This document shows, in pieces, positions 9,568 to 17,125 of a stretch of 64,000 nucleotides of DNA; positions within the stretch are counted from its first letter, which is position 1, and each line of letters starts with the position of its first letter. Location of the stretch: NCBI RefSeq assembly GCF_016025255.1, contig NZ_CP065592.1, positions 1,965,122-2,029,121 of the forward strand, read 5' to 3'. The DNA is from Sphingosinicella flava. GTDB taxonomy: Bacteria > Pseudomonadota > Alphaproteobacteria > Sphingomonadales > Sphingomonadaceae. The notes beneath the pieces are model-generated. The model searched no databases. It was not told the DNA's origin and worked only from the letters and a program-made list of their open reading frames with translations. The position numbers and the translations under genes are program-made.

Positions 9568-10092
9568 TTGTCTTTTCTGGAACGCCTTTTCGGCAAAAGC
9601 CGGCAATCGTCACGGTTGCAGCCACTTTATCGGTCCATCGTCGCCACCGGGCGCGACCCGGTCTGGTATCGCGACGGCAGCGTGCCGGATAGTGTGGATG
9701 GACGGTTCGACATGATCGCCACCATCCTCTCCCTCGTCTTAATCCGGCTTGAACAAGGCGGGGAGGCGGCGCGGGCCGACGCGGCGCTCCTGACCGAATT
9801 GTTCATCGCCGACATGGACGGCAATATCCGCCAGATGGGCACCGGCGACCTGATGGTCGGCAAGAATATCGGCAAGATGATGGGCGCGCTCGGGGGCCGG
9901 ATCGGCACGATGCGCGGGGCGCTCGACAGCGGCGAGGGTCTCGAGGGGCCGGTCAGCCGCAACATCTTCCACGATGCGCCCCCGTCCGATGCGGCGGTGT
10001 CGTTCATCGCCGCGCGCCTCGAACGCTTCCACAATGCGCTTGGCGAACGGCCCGTCGAGGCGGTGATCGCCGGGGATTTGCCGGCCCTATGA
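9568..10092 (+). CDS. Ubiquinol-cytochrome c chaperone (CBP3/UQCC family)
   Basis: Predicted assembly factor for cytochrome b of the respiratory bc1 complex, an alphaproteobacterial/mitochondrial family. I chose the TTG at 9568 (174 residues, SFLERLFGKS start) because AAGAGGA lies 7 bases ahead of it and the homologous region begins there; an ATG at 9436 would add 44 residues of low-complexity sequence abutting the bamE start. Family features seen: LYRSIVATGRDPVWYRDGSVPDSVDGRFDMI near the N-terminus and the LFIADMDGNIRQMGTGDLMVGK core. Its stop overlaps the start of the DUF177 gene by four bases (ATGA), indicating translational coupling. Confidence 0.88.
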   Translation: MSFLERLFGKSRQSSRLQPLYRSIVATGRDPVWYRDGSVPDSVDGRFDMIATILSLVLIRLEQGGEAARADAALLTELFIADMDGNIRQMGTGDLMVGKNIGKMMGALGGRIGTMRGALDSGEGLEGPVSRNIFHDAPPSDAAVSFIAARLERFHNALGERPVEAVIAGDLPAL

Positions 10093-10622
10093 GCAGCCAA
10101 GCTGAATTCAGCCGTCCGGTGCGCCTCGACACGCTGCCCGCGACCGGCAAGCCGATGGCGGTGGAAGCCGACGCCACCGAGCGCGCGGCCCTTGCGGAAC
10201 GGTTCGATCTCGTCGCCATCGACCGGCTGGCGGCGACCCTGACGCTGAAGCGGGACGGCACGGCCGTGACCGCCAAAGGCCGCCTTGAAGCCGCGGTCAC
10301 GCAAAGTTGCGTCGCGAGCGGCGTGCCCCTGGAGGCCGTGATCGAAGAGGACTTCGACATTCTCTTCCGGCCGGAACCCGTGGACGCCACGCCGGACGAT
10401 GAAATCGAATTGAGCGAGGCCGAGTGCGATGTGGTCTTCTATCAAGGCGCCATGATCGACGTGGGTGAAGCAGTGGCCGAGACCCTGTCGCTCAGCCTCG
10501 ATCCTTGGCCCCGGGCGCCGAACGCGGAGGAGGCTCTGCGCGAGGCGGGGGTGAAAACCGAAGAGGTAGCCAAGCGCGAATCCTCGCCCTTCGCGGGTCT
10601 CGCGGCGCTCAAGAAAAAGTGA
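10089..10622 (+). CDS. DUF177/YceD family protein
   Basis: A 177-residue protein of the YceD family, which in other bacteria is linked to 23S rRNA or ribosome maturation and usually sits before rpmF. Recognisable features are the central ATLTLKRDGTAVTAKGRLEAAVTQSCVASG segment, with the conserved single Cys, and the acidic ELSEAECDVVFYQGAMIDVGEAVAETLSLSLDPWPRAP stretch. The alphaproteobacterial arrangement, with a CBP3-like gene ahead and no rpmF behind, is what is seen here. Starts inside the ATGA overlap with the upstream gene. The exact biochemical role is unknown. Confidence 0.85.
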   Translation: MSSQAEFSRPVRLDTLPATGKPMAVEADATERAALAERFDLVAIDRLAATLTLKRDGTAVTAKGRLEAAVTQSCVASGVPLEAVIEEDFDILFRPEPVDATPDDEIELSEAECDVVFYQGAMIDVGEAVAETLSLSLDPWPRAPNAEEALREAGVKTEEVAKRESSPFAGLAALKKK

Positions 10623-10623
10623 T

Positions 10624-10704
10624 CGTCATTCCGGCGAAAGCCGGAATATCGTGGCGGAAGAGCGCGTTCTGGCCCATGAGATCCCGGCTTTCACCGGGAT
10701 GACG
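10624..10704. repeat. Nested inverted repeat, REPIN-like (GTCATTCC variant)
   Basis: GTCATTCCGGCGAAAGCCGGAAT at the left and ATCCCGGCTTTCACCGGGATGAC at the right form two hairpins in inverse orientation. It begins two bases after the DUF177 stop codon and ends before the ssb stop codon on the other strand. Confidence 0.85.
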
Positions 10705-10740
10705 GTGTGGGGAGGAGCCGGTTGGACGGCCGCCGGACCG

Positions 10741-11259
10741 TCAGAACGGGACGTCGTCGTCCAGGTCGCTGTCGAAGGCGGGCGCGGGGCGCTGCTGGGG
10801 GCGGCTCTGCCCGCCGCCGAAGCCGGAGGATTGGCCCCCGCCAAAGCTCTGATCGTAGCCGCCATCGTCATAGCCGCCGCCCGATCCGCCGCCACCGCCA
10901 GAACCGCCGCCGCGCGCATCGAGGAGGACCAGTTCGCCGCGGAAGCGCTGCAGCACGACCTCGGTCGAATATTTGTCCTGCCCGTTATTGTCCTGCCATT
11001 TGCGGGTCTGCAGCTGGCCCTCGAGATAGACCTTGGAGCCCTTGCGCAGGTAGGATTTGGCGACCTTGCCCAGATTTTCGTTGAAGATGACGACGCGGTG
11101 CCACTCGGTCCGCTCCTGACGGTTGCCGTCGCGGTCCTTCCACGTTTCGGACGTCGCGACCGACAGGTTCACCACCTCTCCGCCATTGCCGAGCGAGCGG
11201 GATTCGGGATCCTGCCCGAGATTGCCGACCAGAATTACCTTGTTGACCGAACCCGCCAT
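10741..11259 (-). CDS. ssb: Single-stranded DNA-binding protein
   Basis: Replication/repair protein that coats single-stranded DNA. From [21 protein letters not shown] it has 172 residues: an OB-fold over about 1-110 with the typical [21 protein letters not shown] strand region, a glycine-rich flexible linker, and the acidic partner-binding tip DLDDDVPF at the C-terminus. The start at 11259 is set by the OB-fold homology; the Shine-Dalgarno sequence (TAGGAG) overlaps the stop codon of feoB, which ends only 11 bases upstream on the same strand. An independent promoter inside feoB would be expected for an essential gene, but none is obvious. Confidence 0.95.
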   Translation of the reverse strand: MAGSVNKVILVGNLGQDPESRSLGNGGEVVNLSVATSETWKDRDGNRQERTEWHRVVIFNENLGKVAKSYLRKGSKVYLEGQLQTRKWQDNNGQDKYSTEVVLQRFRGELVLLDARGGGSGGGGGSGGGYDDGGYDQSFGGGQSSGFGGGQSRPQQRPAPAFDSDLDDDVPF

Positions 11260-11270
11260 GTAAAAAGCTC

Positions 11271-13112
11271 CTAAAGACCTGCCGCGATTGCCAGCCAGTA
11301 TGTCGTGCCCGCCGCCAGATAGGCAAGGCCGAACAGATAGGCCAGCATGAATGCCGGCCACTTCCACCCGTTCGTTTCCCGCCGCGTCACGGCGATGGTC
11401 GACAGGCATTGCGGCGCGAAGACGAACCAGGCGAGGAAGGCCAAGGCGGTCGGCAGCGACCAGCGGCCACGCAGCCTTTCGATCAGCGACTGCTCGGTCT
11501 GCGCCTCGTCATCCGATTCGATGGAATAGGCCGTGGCGAGCGCCGATACCGCCACTTCGCGCGCGGCCATGGCGGGGATGAGGGCAAGCGCGATTTCGTG
11601 GTTGAAGCCGATCGGGCGCACCACGGTCTCGAGGCCGCTTGCGAGCTTGCCGGCGATCGAACTGTCGAGCGTCGTCTCGCCTTCCTTCGGCTGCGGGAAG
11701 GAGAGCAGAGCCCAGAGTATGATCGTCGAGACGAGGATGATGGTGCCCGCGCGCTTCAGGAAGATCGCCGCACGCTGCCACAGGCCGATGGCGACGTCGC
11801 GCGCGCTCGGCAGCTGATATTTAGGCATTTCCATCATGAAGCTTTGATGGCTGCCCTTCGCCACCGTGCGGCGGAGGATGGCGGCGGCGGAAAGTGCGCC
11901 CACGATGCCCGCGAGATAGAGGCCGAAGAGGACCAGGCCCTGAAGGCCGATGCCGGACCCCACATCTGCGGCCGGGATGAAGGCGCCGATGATGACGGCG
12001 TAGACGGGCAACCGCGCCGAGCAGGTCATGAGCGGGGCGATGAGGATGGTTGTGAGCCGGTGCTTCGGATCCTCGATCGTGCGGGTCGCCATGATGCCGG
12101 GCACCGCGCAGGCGAAGGAGGAGAGGAGCGGGATGAAGGCATGGCCGGAAAGGCCGACCCGCGCCATCAGCCGGTCCATCAAGAAGGCGGCACGGACCAT
12201 ATAGCCGGTGGCTTCGAGCAGAAGGATGAAGAGGAAGAGGATCAGGATCTGCGGCAGGAAGACGACGACCGCGCCGACGCCGCCCAGAACGCCGTCGACG
12301 ATCATCGAGCGCAGGAAGGTGTCCGGCATGGCGTCGACCGCCGCGCCCTGCAACGCCGCGACGGCGCCTTCGAGCCAGCCGACCGGCGCTTCAGACCAGG
12401 CGAAGACCGCCTGGAAGATGAAAAACATGATAAGCGCGAAGATGATTGGGCCCGCCACGGGATGAAGGGCGATACGGTCGATCAGGCCGGTCGTCCGGTT
12501 CCCGGCCGATTCGCCGAGCACGGACGCGCGGGCGATGGCGCGGGCGCGGCGCTGGACGGCAGTGAAATCCTCGTCCGGGGCGCGGGCGCGGCGCTCGGCG
12601 GTGACGGCAAGACTCAGCGCTTCCTTCAGGCTGTCGATGCCCCGGCGACGCACCGCGACGGTTTCGATGACGGGCACGCCCAATTCCTCTGACAGGCGGG
12701 CGATGTTGATGGTGAGTCCGTCGCGGGTTGCGAGGTCGACCATATTGAGCGCGACCACGGTGGGCAGTCCGAGGCCGATCAGCTGCAGCGCGAAACGCAG
12801 GTGATTGTCGAGATTCGTGGCATCAAGGACGATGAGGAGCGCGTCGGGCAGCCTTTCGCCCTGCTGCCGCCCGATCACCACGTCGCGGGTCACTTCCTCG
12901 TCCGGGCTCGACGGATCGAGGCTGTAGGCGCCGGGCAGATCGACCAGCTCGACCGGGCGTCCATCGGCGAGCGACAGGCGGCCCGACTTCCGTTCCACGG
13001 TGACGCCCGGATAATTGCCGACCTTCTGCCGCGCGCCGGTCAGCATGTTGAAGAGGGCGCTCTTGCCAGCATTGGGATTGCCGACGACGGCGACGAGGGG
13101 AATGGTGGTCAT
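11271..13112 (-). CDS. feoB: Ferrous iron transport protein B
   Basis: Inner-membrane Fe(II) importer. The 613-residue protein starts with a GTPase domain: G1 GNPNAGKS at 11-18, G3 DLPG at 58-61 and G4 NMVD at 123-126. The helical region and then a polytopic membrane part follow, with the conserved gate segments ([25 protein letters not shown] and [17 protein letters not shown]). It overlaps feoA by four bases (ATGA at 13109-13112), so the two are translated together. The frame is open upstream to 13481, but this is feoA read in another frame. No feoC follows; ssb comes next. Confidence 0.96.
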   Translation of the reverse strand: MTTIPLVAVVGNPNAGKSALFNMLTGARQKVGNYPGVTVERKSGRLSLADGRPVELVDLPGAYSLDPSSPDEEVTRDVVIGRQQGERLPDALLIVLDATNLDNHLRFALQLIGLGLPTVVALNMVDLATRDGLTINIARLSEELGVPVIETVAVRRRGIDSLKEALSLAVTAERRARAPDEDFTAVQRRARAIARASVLGESAGNRTTGLIDRIALHPVAGPIIFALIMFFIFQAVFAWSEAPVGWLEGAVAALQGAAVDAMPDTFLRSMIVDGVLGGVGAVVVFLPQILILFLFILLLEATGYMVRAAFLMDRLMARVGLSGHAFIPLLSSFACAVPGIMATRTIEDPKHRLTTILIAPLMTCSARLPVYAVIIGAFIPAADVGSGIGLQGLVLFGLYLAGIVGALSAAAILRRTVAKGSHQSFMMEMPKYQLPSARDVAIGLWQRAAIFLKRAGTIILVSTIILWALLSFPQPKEGETTLDSSIAGKLASGLETVVRPIGFNHEIALALIPAMAAREVAVSALATAYSIESDDEAQTEQSLIERLRGRWSLPTALAFLAWFVFAPQCLSTIAVTRRETNGWKWPAFMLAYLFGLAYLAAGTTYWLAIAAGL

Positions 13113-13360
13113 TTGACCTCCACCCGAACCGCCCGGGCTTGGGCGCGCCGCATCGCGACCGTCATCCGGCCGATCCGTACCGCCAATGGATCCTTGCCAA
13201 AGGGCGCGGCGTGTAGCGCCTCGATCGCGACGCCCTCGTCGAAGCCGAGATTGCGCAGCCGCCGGGCGTCGCCGCCGCTGAGCTGCGGCCAATCGATCGC
13301 CGTCACGACGGCGGGCGTCCGGAATGGAAGCTGATCGAGGCTGAAGGACGTGGCGTTCAT
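13109..13360 (-). CDS. feoA: Ferrous iron transport protein A
   Basis: Small SH3-like cytosolic partner of FeoB. The 83-residue product from MNATSFSLDQLPF has the family core LRNLGFDEGVAIEALHAAPFGKDPLAVRIGRMTVAMRR. The longer frame (to 13588) runs through the promoter region and is rejected. A Fur-like box begins 7 bases upstream of the ATG and an FNR-like box lies farther upstream, so transcription is probably shut by iron and raised by low oxygen. Confidence 0.92.
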   Translation of the reverse strand: MNATSFSLDQLPFRTPAVVTAIDWPQLSGGDARRLRNLGFDEGVAIEALHAAPFGKDPLAVRIGRMTVAMRRAQARAVRVEVK

Positions 13361-13366
13361 ATTGAT

Positions 13367-13385
13367 GCGAGTGATTATCAATAAC
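13367..13385 (-). promoter_or_regulatory. Fur-like box ahead of feoAB
   Basis: Read on the minus strand the site is GTTATTGATAATCACTCGC, which matches 14 of 19 positions of the classical Fur consensus GATAATGATAATCATTATC, with the central TGATAATCA intact. It lies 7-25 bases before the feoA start codon, where a bound repressor would block initiation. Alphaproteobacteria may use Fur, Irr or RirA here; the sequence cannot tell which. Confidence 0.55.
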
Positions 13386-13474
13386 TTTCGGCAAAAGCCA
13401 GACTTGAGTCGGCAGTCCCGGCGGCTCATTTTGCGGCGGTGGCGGAGCGCTCCACCGCAAATGGCCCCCTCCGA

Positions 13475-13488
13475 TTGACATAGATCAA
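13475..13488. promoter_or_regulatory. FNR/FixK-type box between feoA and the small divergent gene
   Basis: TTGACATAGATCAA matches the anaerobox TTGAT-N4-ATCAA at 9 of 10 defined positions. It is about 120 bases before feoA and about 100 bases before the gene at 13581, so it could act on either or both. Confidence 0.55.
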
Positions 13489-13546
13489 TCCGTTCGAATG
13501 GCCGCCATGGCTTTTGGAACAAAGCGGGATGGCGAGCGATTCTAGC

Positions 13547-13564
13547 CTGCCCTGAACAGGGCAG
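13547..13564. other. Short inverted repeat in the leader of the small gene
   Basis: CTGCCCT-GAAC-AGGGCAG, a perfect 7-bp stem with a 4-base loop, lies 17 bases ahead of the ATG at 13581. It has no T-tract. It could be a leader hairpin or an operator; the role is unknown. Confidence 0.45.
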
Positions 13565-13580
13565 AAACGAAGGACTGATC

Positions 13581-13808
13581 ATGGCCACCTACCGTCTTTA
13601 CCTCCTTGGCGACCGTCACCGCGAAATCCGCTCCTACAAGGAATTCAACGCGGCGAGCGATGCGCAAGCGATCGCGATCGCGGAGGATCTGCGCGGGATG
13701 GAAACGGTGGAATTGTGGTCGAGCGGCAGGCGGGTGAAGCGTTTCGCGTCGCCCTTTCAACGGCCCGCGACCGCAATGGCGGGCCCAACCCTGCGGATGG
13801 CGTCCTAA
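13581..13808 (+). CDS. Small conserved-looking protein of unknown function
   Basis: A 75-residue product with AAGGACTGATC ahead of the ATG as a ribosome binding site. The N-terminal half has the pattern YRLYLLG...EIRSYKEFNAASDAQAIAIAEDL...VELWSSGRRV, which resembles a group of small alphaproteobacterial proteins with a Y-x-L-Y start and an E-L-W-x-G-x-R end; I know no function for them. No signal peptide or membrane segment. Codon use is like the neighbours, and the gene has its own space between feoA and coq9 with an FNR-like box upstream, which favours a real gene. Could be a low-oxygen-induced small protein (inference). Confidence 0.7.
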   Translation: MATYRLYLLGDRHREIRSYKEFNAASDAQAIAIAEDLRGMETVELWSSGRRVKRFASPFQRPATAMAGPTLRMAS

Positions 13809-13811
13809 GCC

Positions 13812-14483
13812 TTATATCGCGGGGTAGCGCAGGCGGCCGAGAAAGCGGCTGAGGCTCGGCACGCGCTCGCCGCCGCCCTTCCACTGCGCCTTGAACTTTT
13901 CGAACCGCATCACGTCGTCGATGCGACGGTCGAGGAAGCCCTTCGTTTCGGCCAGACCCTCGCTCTCGTCGTCCATGAAGACCAGCATCGTCGAGGTATA
14001 GAGGGCGGACAGAATGCCACGCTTCGAATAATGGTTGAAATCGGTCGCGGTGTCGCCCGCCAGGCGCCACATGCGGTCCGCCGCACGCCAGGCGAGCTTG
14101 GCCGCCGACAGCGCGTTTTGCGGCATGGAGAGGATGGCGAAGGCGCGGCGCAGGGCTTCCTTGTGCGGTGCCATCGCTTCGATCCGGTAGAGGACGAGAT
14201 CGCGGATGCGCTGGCGGATCTTCATTCCGGCGATCCGCTCTGGCGGGAAAGCGGCCGCCATGCCGCGGTCCGTGGCGTCGAACCAAGCGTCGATCATCTG
14301 GACGGAGCCGCCCGGAAAGGCGAGCTTCGCGCGGTCGGCGGGAACGCCGAGTTCCGCGGCCGCCATGGCGAGCGCCTTGTCGCTCCAGCCGTCGAAGGCG
14401 GCATTGCCGGGGATGAGCGGCGCGAGCGCATCGCGCAGCTCGTCCAGCGTCATCTCTATGGGCGGAATGAAAGCGCTCGCCAT
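13812..14483 (-). CDS. COQ9 family ubiquinone biosynthesis accessory protein
   Basis: The 223-residue product starting MASAFIPPIEMTLDELRDALAP belongs to the COQ9 family, lipid-binding TetR-fold proteins that present ubiquinone precursors to the hydroxylase COQ7 in mitochondria and alphaproteobacteria. The diagnostic C-terminal part is clear: AWRAADRMWRLAGDTATDFNHYSKRGILSALYTSTMLVFMDD. The start at 14483 has GGAGAGACG in front; the 16 extra residues possible upstream are not family-like. It converges with the small gene at 13581 (3 bases between stops) and lies 50 bases downstream of the DMT exporter gene. Confidence 0.92.
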   Translation of the reverse strand: MASAFIPPIEMTLDELRDALAPLIPGNAAFDGWSDKALAMAAAELGVPADRAKLAFPGGSVQMIDAWFDATDRGMAAAFPPERIAGMKIRQRIRDLVLYRIEAMAPHKEALRRAFAILSMPQNALSAAKLAWRAADRMWRLAGDTATDFNHYSKRGILSALYTSTMLVFMDDESEGLAETKGFLDRRIDDVMRFEKFKAQWKGGGERVPSLSRFLGRLRYPAI

Positions 14484-14533
14484 ATCGTCTCTCCTTGTCC
14501 CCAAGATGAGGACGGCGCGGCCCGCTTGCAAGC

Positions 14534-15415
14534 TCAGCGGCGGTCGGGAAGGCGGATCAGGACCAGCGCGATGCAGATGAGCAATGCGCCGGCGAGGTCC
14601 GCGGCGCCAAGCCGCTCGTCATAGGCCAGCCAGCCGATCAGCGCGGTGACGGCGGGCTGGGTCAGGAGGCCGAGCCCGACGATCAGGGGCGAGAGATAGC
14701 CCATGGCGTAGAGGAGCAGGCCCTGCCCCATCACCTGGCTGCCGAGCGACAGGAGCAGCAGGGGCGTCCAGCTGTCCGGCACGACCGCCTCGCCTGCGAT
14801 GAGAGCGAAGAGGAGGAGCGGCGCGGTTCCCGCCAGCGTCGACAGCGCAAGCACCGGCATCGGCGCCATCGTCCGGCGCGCGCGGTCCATCGCGATCAGG
14901 TAGAAAGTATAGAACAGCCCGGCGAGCAGGGCGAAGAGATCGCCCTCGAGATGGTCGGGCGAGAGTTCGTAGCTCGACCCGAACAGCAGGGCCGATCCCG
15001 CAACGGCAAGGCCAAGCGCCGCCATTTGCAGCCGGCTCGGCAGGCGGCGCACGAGGAGGAAGCCGTAAAGTGCGAAGATGAGGCTGCTCATATTGCCGAA
15101 GAGGGTGGCGTTGGCGAGCTTGGTGCGGACGATGCCATAGTGCCAGGCGGCAAGGTCCGCCGCGAAGAACAGGCCGCCCAGCACGATCATGAGGAACAGC
15201 GCGCGCGGCGGCATGATCGTCTCGCGCCGCCCGATCCCCGCGAGCAGGAAGAGGAAAGGCACGGCCAGTGCCAGCCGCCAGAAGCCGGCCGCAACCGGCC
15301 CGACGTCGGACAGGCGGACCAGCCACGGCCCGAAGGCGAGCATCAGGTTCGCCGCGATCAAGGCCGCGAAGGCGTATCGGCCCGTCGGAGAGCGAAGCGG
15401 CGGGGTCTGGAGCAT
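14534..15415 (-). CDS. EamA/DMT family membrane transporter
   Basis: A 293-residue inner-membrane protein with about ten hydrophobic segments in two EamA repeats (first at about 15-140, second at about 155-290), ending in LLICIALVLIRLPDRR. Members export amino acids, nucleosides or metabolites, or act in unknown transport; the substrate cannot be read from sequence. The motif-rich AAWHYGIVRTKLANATLFGNMSSLIFALYGFLL end of repeat one is typical. Divergent from the old yellow enzyme gene, so the two may share a promoter region at 15416-15531. Confidence 0.9.
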   Translation of the reverse strand: MLQTPPLRSPTGRYAFAALIAANLMLAFGPWLVRLSDVGPVAAGFWRLALAVPFLFLLAGIGRRETIMPPRALFLMIVLGGLFFAADLAAWHYGIVRTKLANATLFGNMSSLIFALYGFLLVRRLPSRLQMAALGLAVAGSALLFGSSYELSPDHLEGDLFALLAGLFYTFYLIAMDRARRTMAPMPVLALSTLAGTAPLLLFALIAGEAVVPDSWTPLLLLSLGSQVMGQGLLLYAMGYLSPLIVGLGLLTQPAVTALIGWLAYDERLGAADLAGALLICIALVLIRLPDRR

Positions 15416-15531
15416 GTGGGGGTGGCTATAGCAATTCGCCGCCGGGCGAAACGTTGCCTCGCGCCCTTCCGCTTTGGCTCGCCGCTTCCTAAGTGCTGAC
15501 CTTCCTGTTTCACCGGAAAAGGAGTGCGTCC

Positions 15532-16623
15532 TTGGCTTCCCTGTTCGATCCCGTCACTTTCGGCGCCGTCACCTGTCCCAATCGCATCGTCATGGCGCCG
15601 CTGACCCGCGCCCGCGCAACGCGGGAGCATGTGCCGACCGAGCTTATGAAGACCTATTATGCGCAGCGCGCGGGCGCGGGCCTGATCATCACGGAGGCGA
15701 CGGGGATCAGCCGCCAGGGGCTCGGCTGGCCCTATGCGCCCGGCCTCTGGACGATGGAACAGGTGGAAGCCTGGAAGCCGGTCACGGAGGCAGTGCACGA
15801 AGCGGGCGGGCGAATCTTCTGCCAGCTCTGGCATATGGGACGCCTCGTCCATCCGAGCTTCCTGGATGGGGAGAAACCGGTCTCCGCGTCGGCCACCACA
15901 GCTCCCAATAAGGCGCATACTTATGACGGCCGGCAGCCTTATGAAGAAGCGCGGGCGTTGGCGCTGGACGAGATACCGGACATTCTCGACGATTATGCGC
16001 GGGCGGCGGGTCATGCGATCGCCGCAGGCTTCGACGGCGTGCAGCTTCATGCCGCCAACGGCTATCTGATCGATCAATTCCTTCGGGACGGCAGCAATCA
16101 TCGCGACGACGATTATGGCGGCCCGGTCGAGAATCGCATCCGCCTGCTGCGTCAGGCGACGCGCGCCATCGCCGACGTGGTGGGTCCGGAGCGCACCGCC
16201 GTCCGCCTGTCTCCGAACGGCGAATCGCAAGGGGTGAACGACAGCGATCCCGAAGCCCTGTTCACCGCCGCCGCCGCGGTGTTGGACGAAATCGGCATCG
16301 CCTTCCTAGAGCTGCGCGAGCCACCGCTCGACGGCACGTTCGGCAAGGGGGAACGGGAGCCGATCGCGCCCGCCATCCGCAAGGTCTTCCACGGCCCTCT
16401 GGTTCTCAATTCCGACTATAGTGCGGCGCGGGCGGAAGAGGCGCTGAGCGAAGGCGTCGCCGACGCGATCAGTTTCGGGCGGCCGTTCATCGCCAATCCG
16501 GATCTGCCCCGGCGCATCGAAAGCGGCGCGGAATGGGCGAAGGACGATCCGTCGACCTGGTACAGCCAGGGGCCCGAAGGCTATATCGACTATCCGGAGG
16601 CGGAAGCGGCTGCGGCTGCGTAA
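15532..16623 (+). CDS. Old yellow enzyme family NADH:flavin oxidoreductase (alkene reductase)
   Basis: FMN-dependent reductase of activated C=C bonds or nitro compounds. The TTG at 15532 is the likely start: AAAAGGAG lies 7 bases ahead and it gives the normal N-terminus (ASLFDPVTFGAVTCPNRIVMAPLTRARA), 363 residues. The substrate-anchoring pair is His173 and Asn176 (HAANGYL), and the barrel motifs FCQLWHMGRLVHP and RLSPNGESQG are present. The late segment ADAISFGRPFIANPDLPRRI binds the FMN phosphate. Class I (NemA/PETN reductase-like) by sequence. It stands alone, with a REPIN-like element after its stop codon. Confidence 0.93.
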   Translation: MASLFDPVTFGAVTCPNRIVMAPLTRARATREHVPTELMKTYYAQRAGAGLIITEATGISRQGLGWPYAPGLWTMEQVEAWKPVTEAVHEAGGRIFCQLWHMGRLVHPSFLDGEKPVSASATTAPNKAHTYDGRQPYEEARALALDEIPDILDDYARAAGHAIAAGFDGVQLHAANGYLIDQFLRDGSNHRDDDYGGPVENRIRLLRQATRAIADVVGPERTAVRLSPNGESQGVNDSDPEALFTAAAAVLDEIGIAFLELREPPLDGTFGKGEREPIAPAIRKVFHGPLVLNSDYSAARAEEALSEGVADAISFGRPFIANPDLPRRIESGAEWAKDDPSTWYSQGPEGYIDYPEAEAAAAA

Positions 16624-16629
16624 GTTGGT

Positions 16630-16701
16630 TGTGCTCCGGCGGAGGCCGGAGCACAGTGGCGCGGTCGGAGCCGCTGGACCCCGGCCTCCGCCGGGGAACA
16701 G
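16630..16701. repeat. Nested inverted repeat, REPIN-like
   Basis: Hairpins GCTCCGGCGGAGGCCGGAGC and CCCCGGCCTCCGCCGGGG flank a 25-base centre. Sits exactly between the convergent stop codons of the old yellow enzyme and ribH. Confidence 0.85.
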
Positions 16702-17121
16702 CTAAGTGAAGCGCTCTTTTAGCGCCATCATCGCGAGCGCCGCCTTCGCCGCCTCGCCGCCTTTGTCCTTCACCTGGCGGCTGGCGCGGGCGAGGGCCTG
16801 GGCTTCGTTTTCGACCGTCAAGATGCCGTTGCCGATGGCGATGCCGTCCATGGTGAGGGCCATGATGCCGCGCGCGCTTTCGTTCGACACGATTTCGAAA
16901 TGATAGGTTTCGCCCCGGATCACGACGCCGAGCGCGACATAGCCGTCATAGCGCCCGGTTTCGGCGGCGAGCGCGATGGCGCCGGGCACTTCCAGCGCGC
17001 CGGGTACCGTGACCGTCTCATGCGCATGGCCCGCTTCCTCGATCGCGGCGCGGGCGCCGTCCAAGAGCATGTCGTTCAGATGGTCGTAGAAGCGCGCTTC
17101 CACGATGAGCAGTCTCGCCAT
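16702..17121 (-). CDS. ribH: 6,7-dimethyl-8-ribityllumazine synthase
   Basis: Condenses 3,4-dihydroxy-2-butanone 4-phosphate with 5-amino-6-ribitylaminouracil to lumazine, the next-to-last step to riboflavin. The 139 residues show the family's phosphate- and pyrimidine-binding segments: [11 protein letters not shown] at about 39-49 and [14 protein letters not shown] with the catalytic His74. Slightly short at the N-terminus compared with Bacillus-type enzymes, as is common in alphaproteobacteria. Last gene of the riboflavin cluster, four bases after the ribBA stop codon. Confidence 0.95.
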   Translation of the reverse strand: MARLLIVEARFYDHLNDMLLDGARAAIEEAGHAHETVTVPGALEVPGAIALAAETGRYDGYVALGVVIRGETYHFEIVSNESARGIMALTMDGIAIGNGILTVENEAQALARASRQVKDKGGEAAKAALAMMALKERFT

Positions 17122-17125
17122 GGGA

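Noticed and set aside
13516-13541. EcfG-type promoter GGAAC-N16-CGAT before the small gene at 13581
   Set aside because: The -10 part misses the GTT core; the match is too weak beside the FNR-like box.
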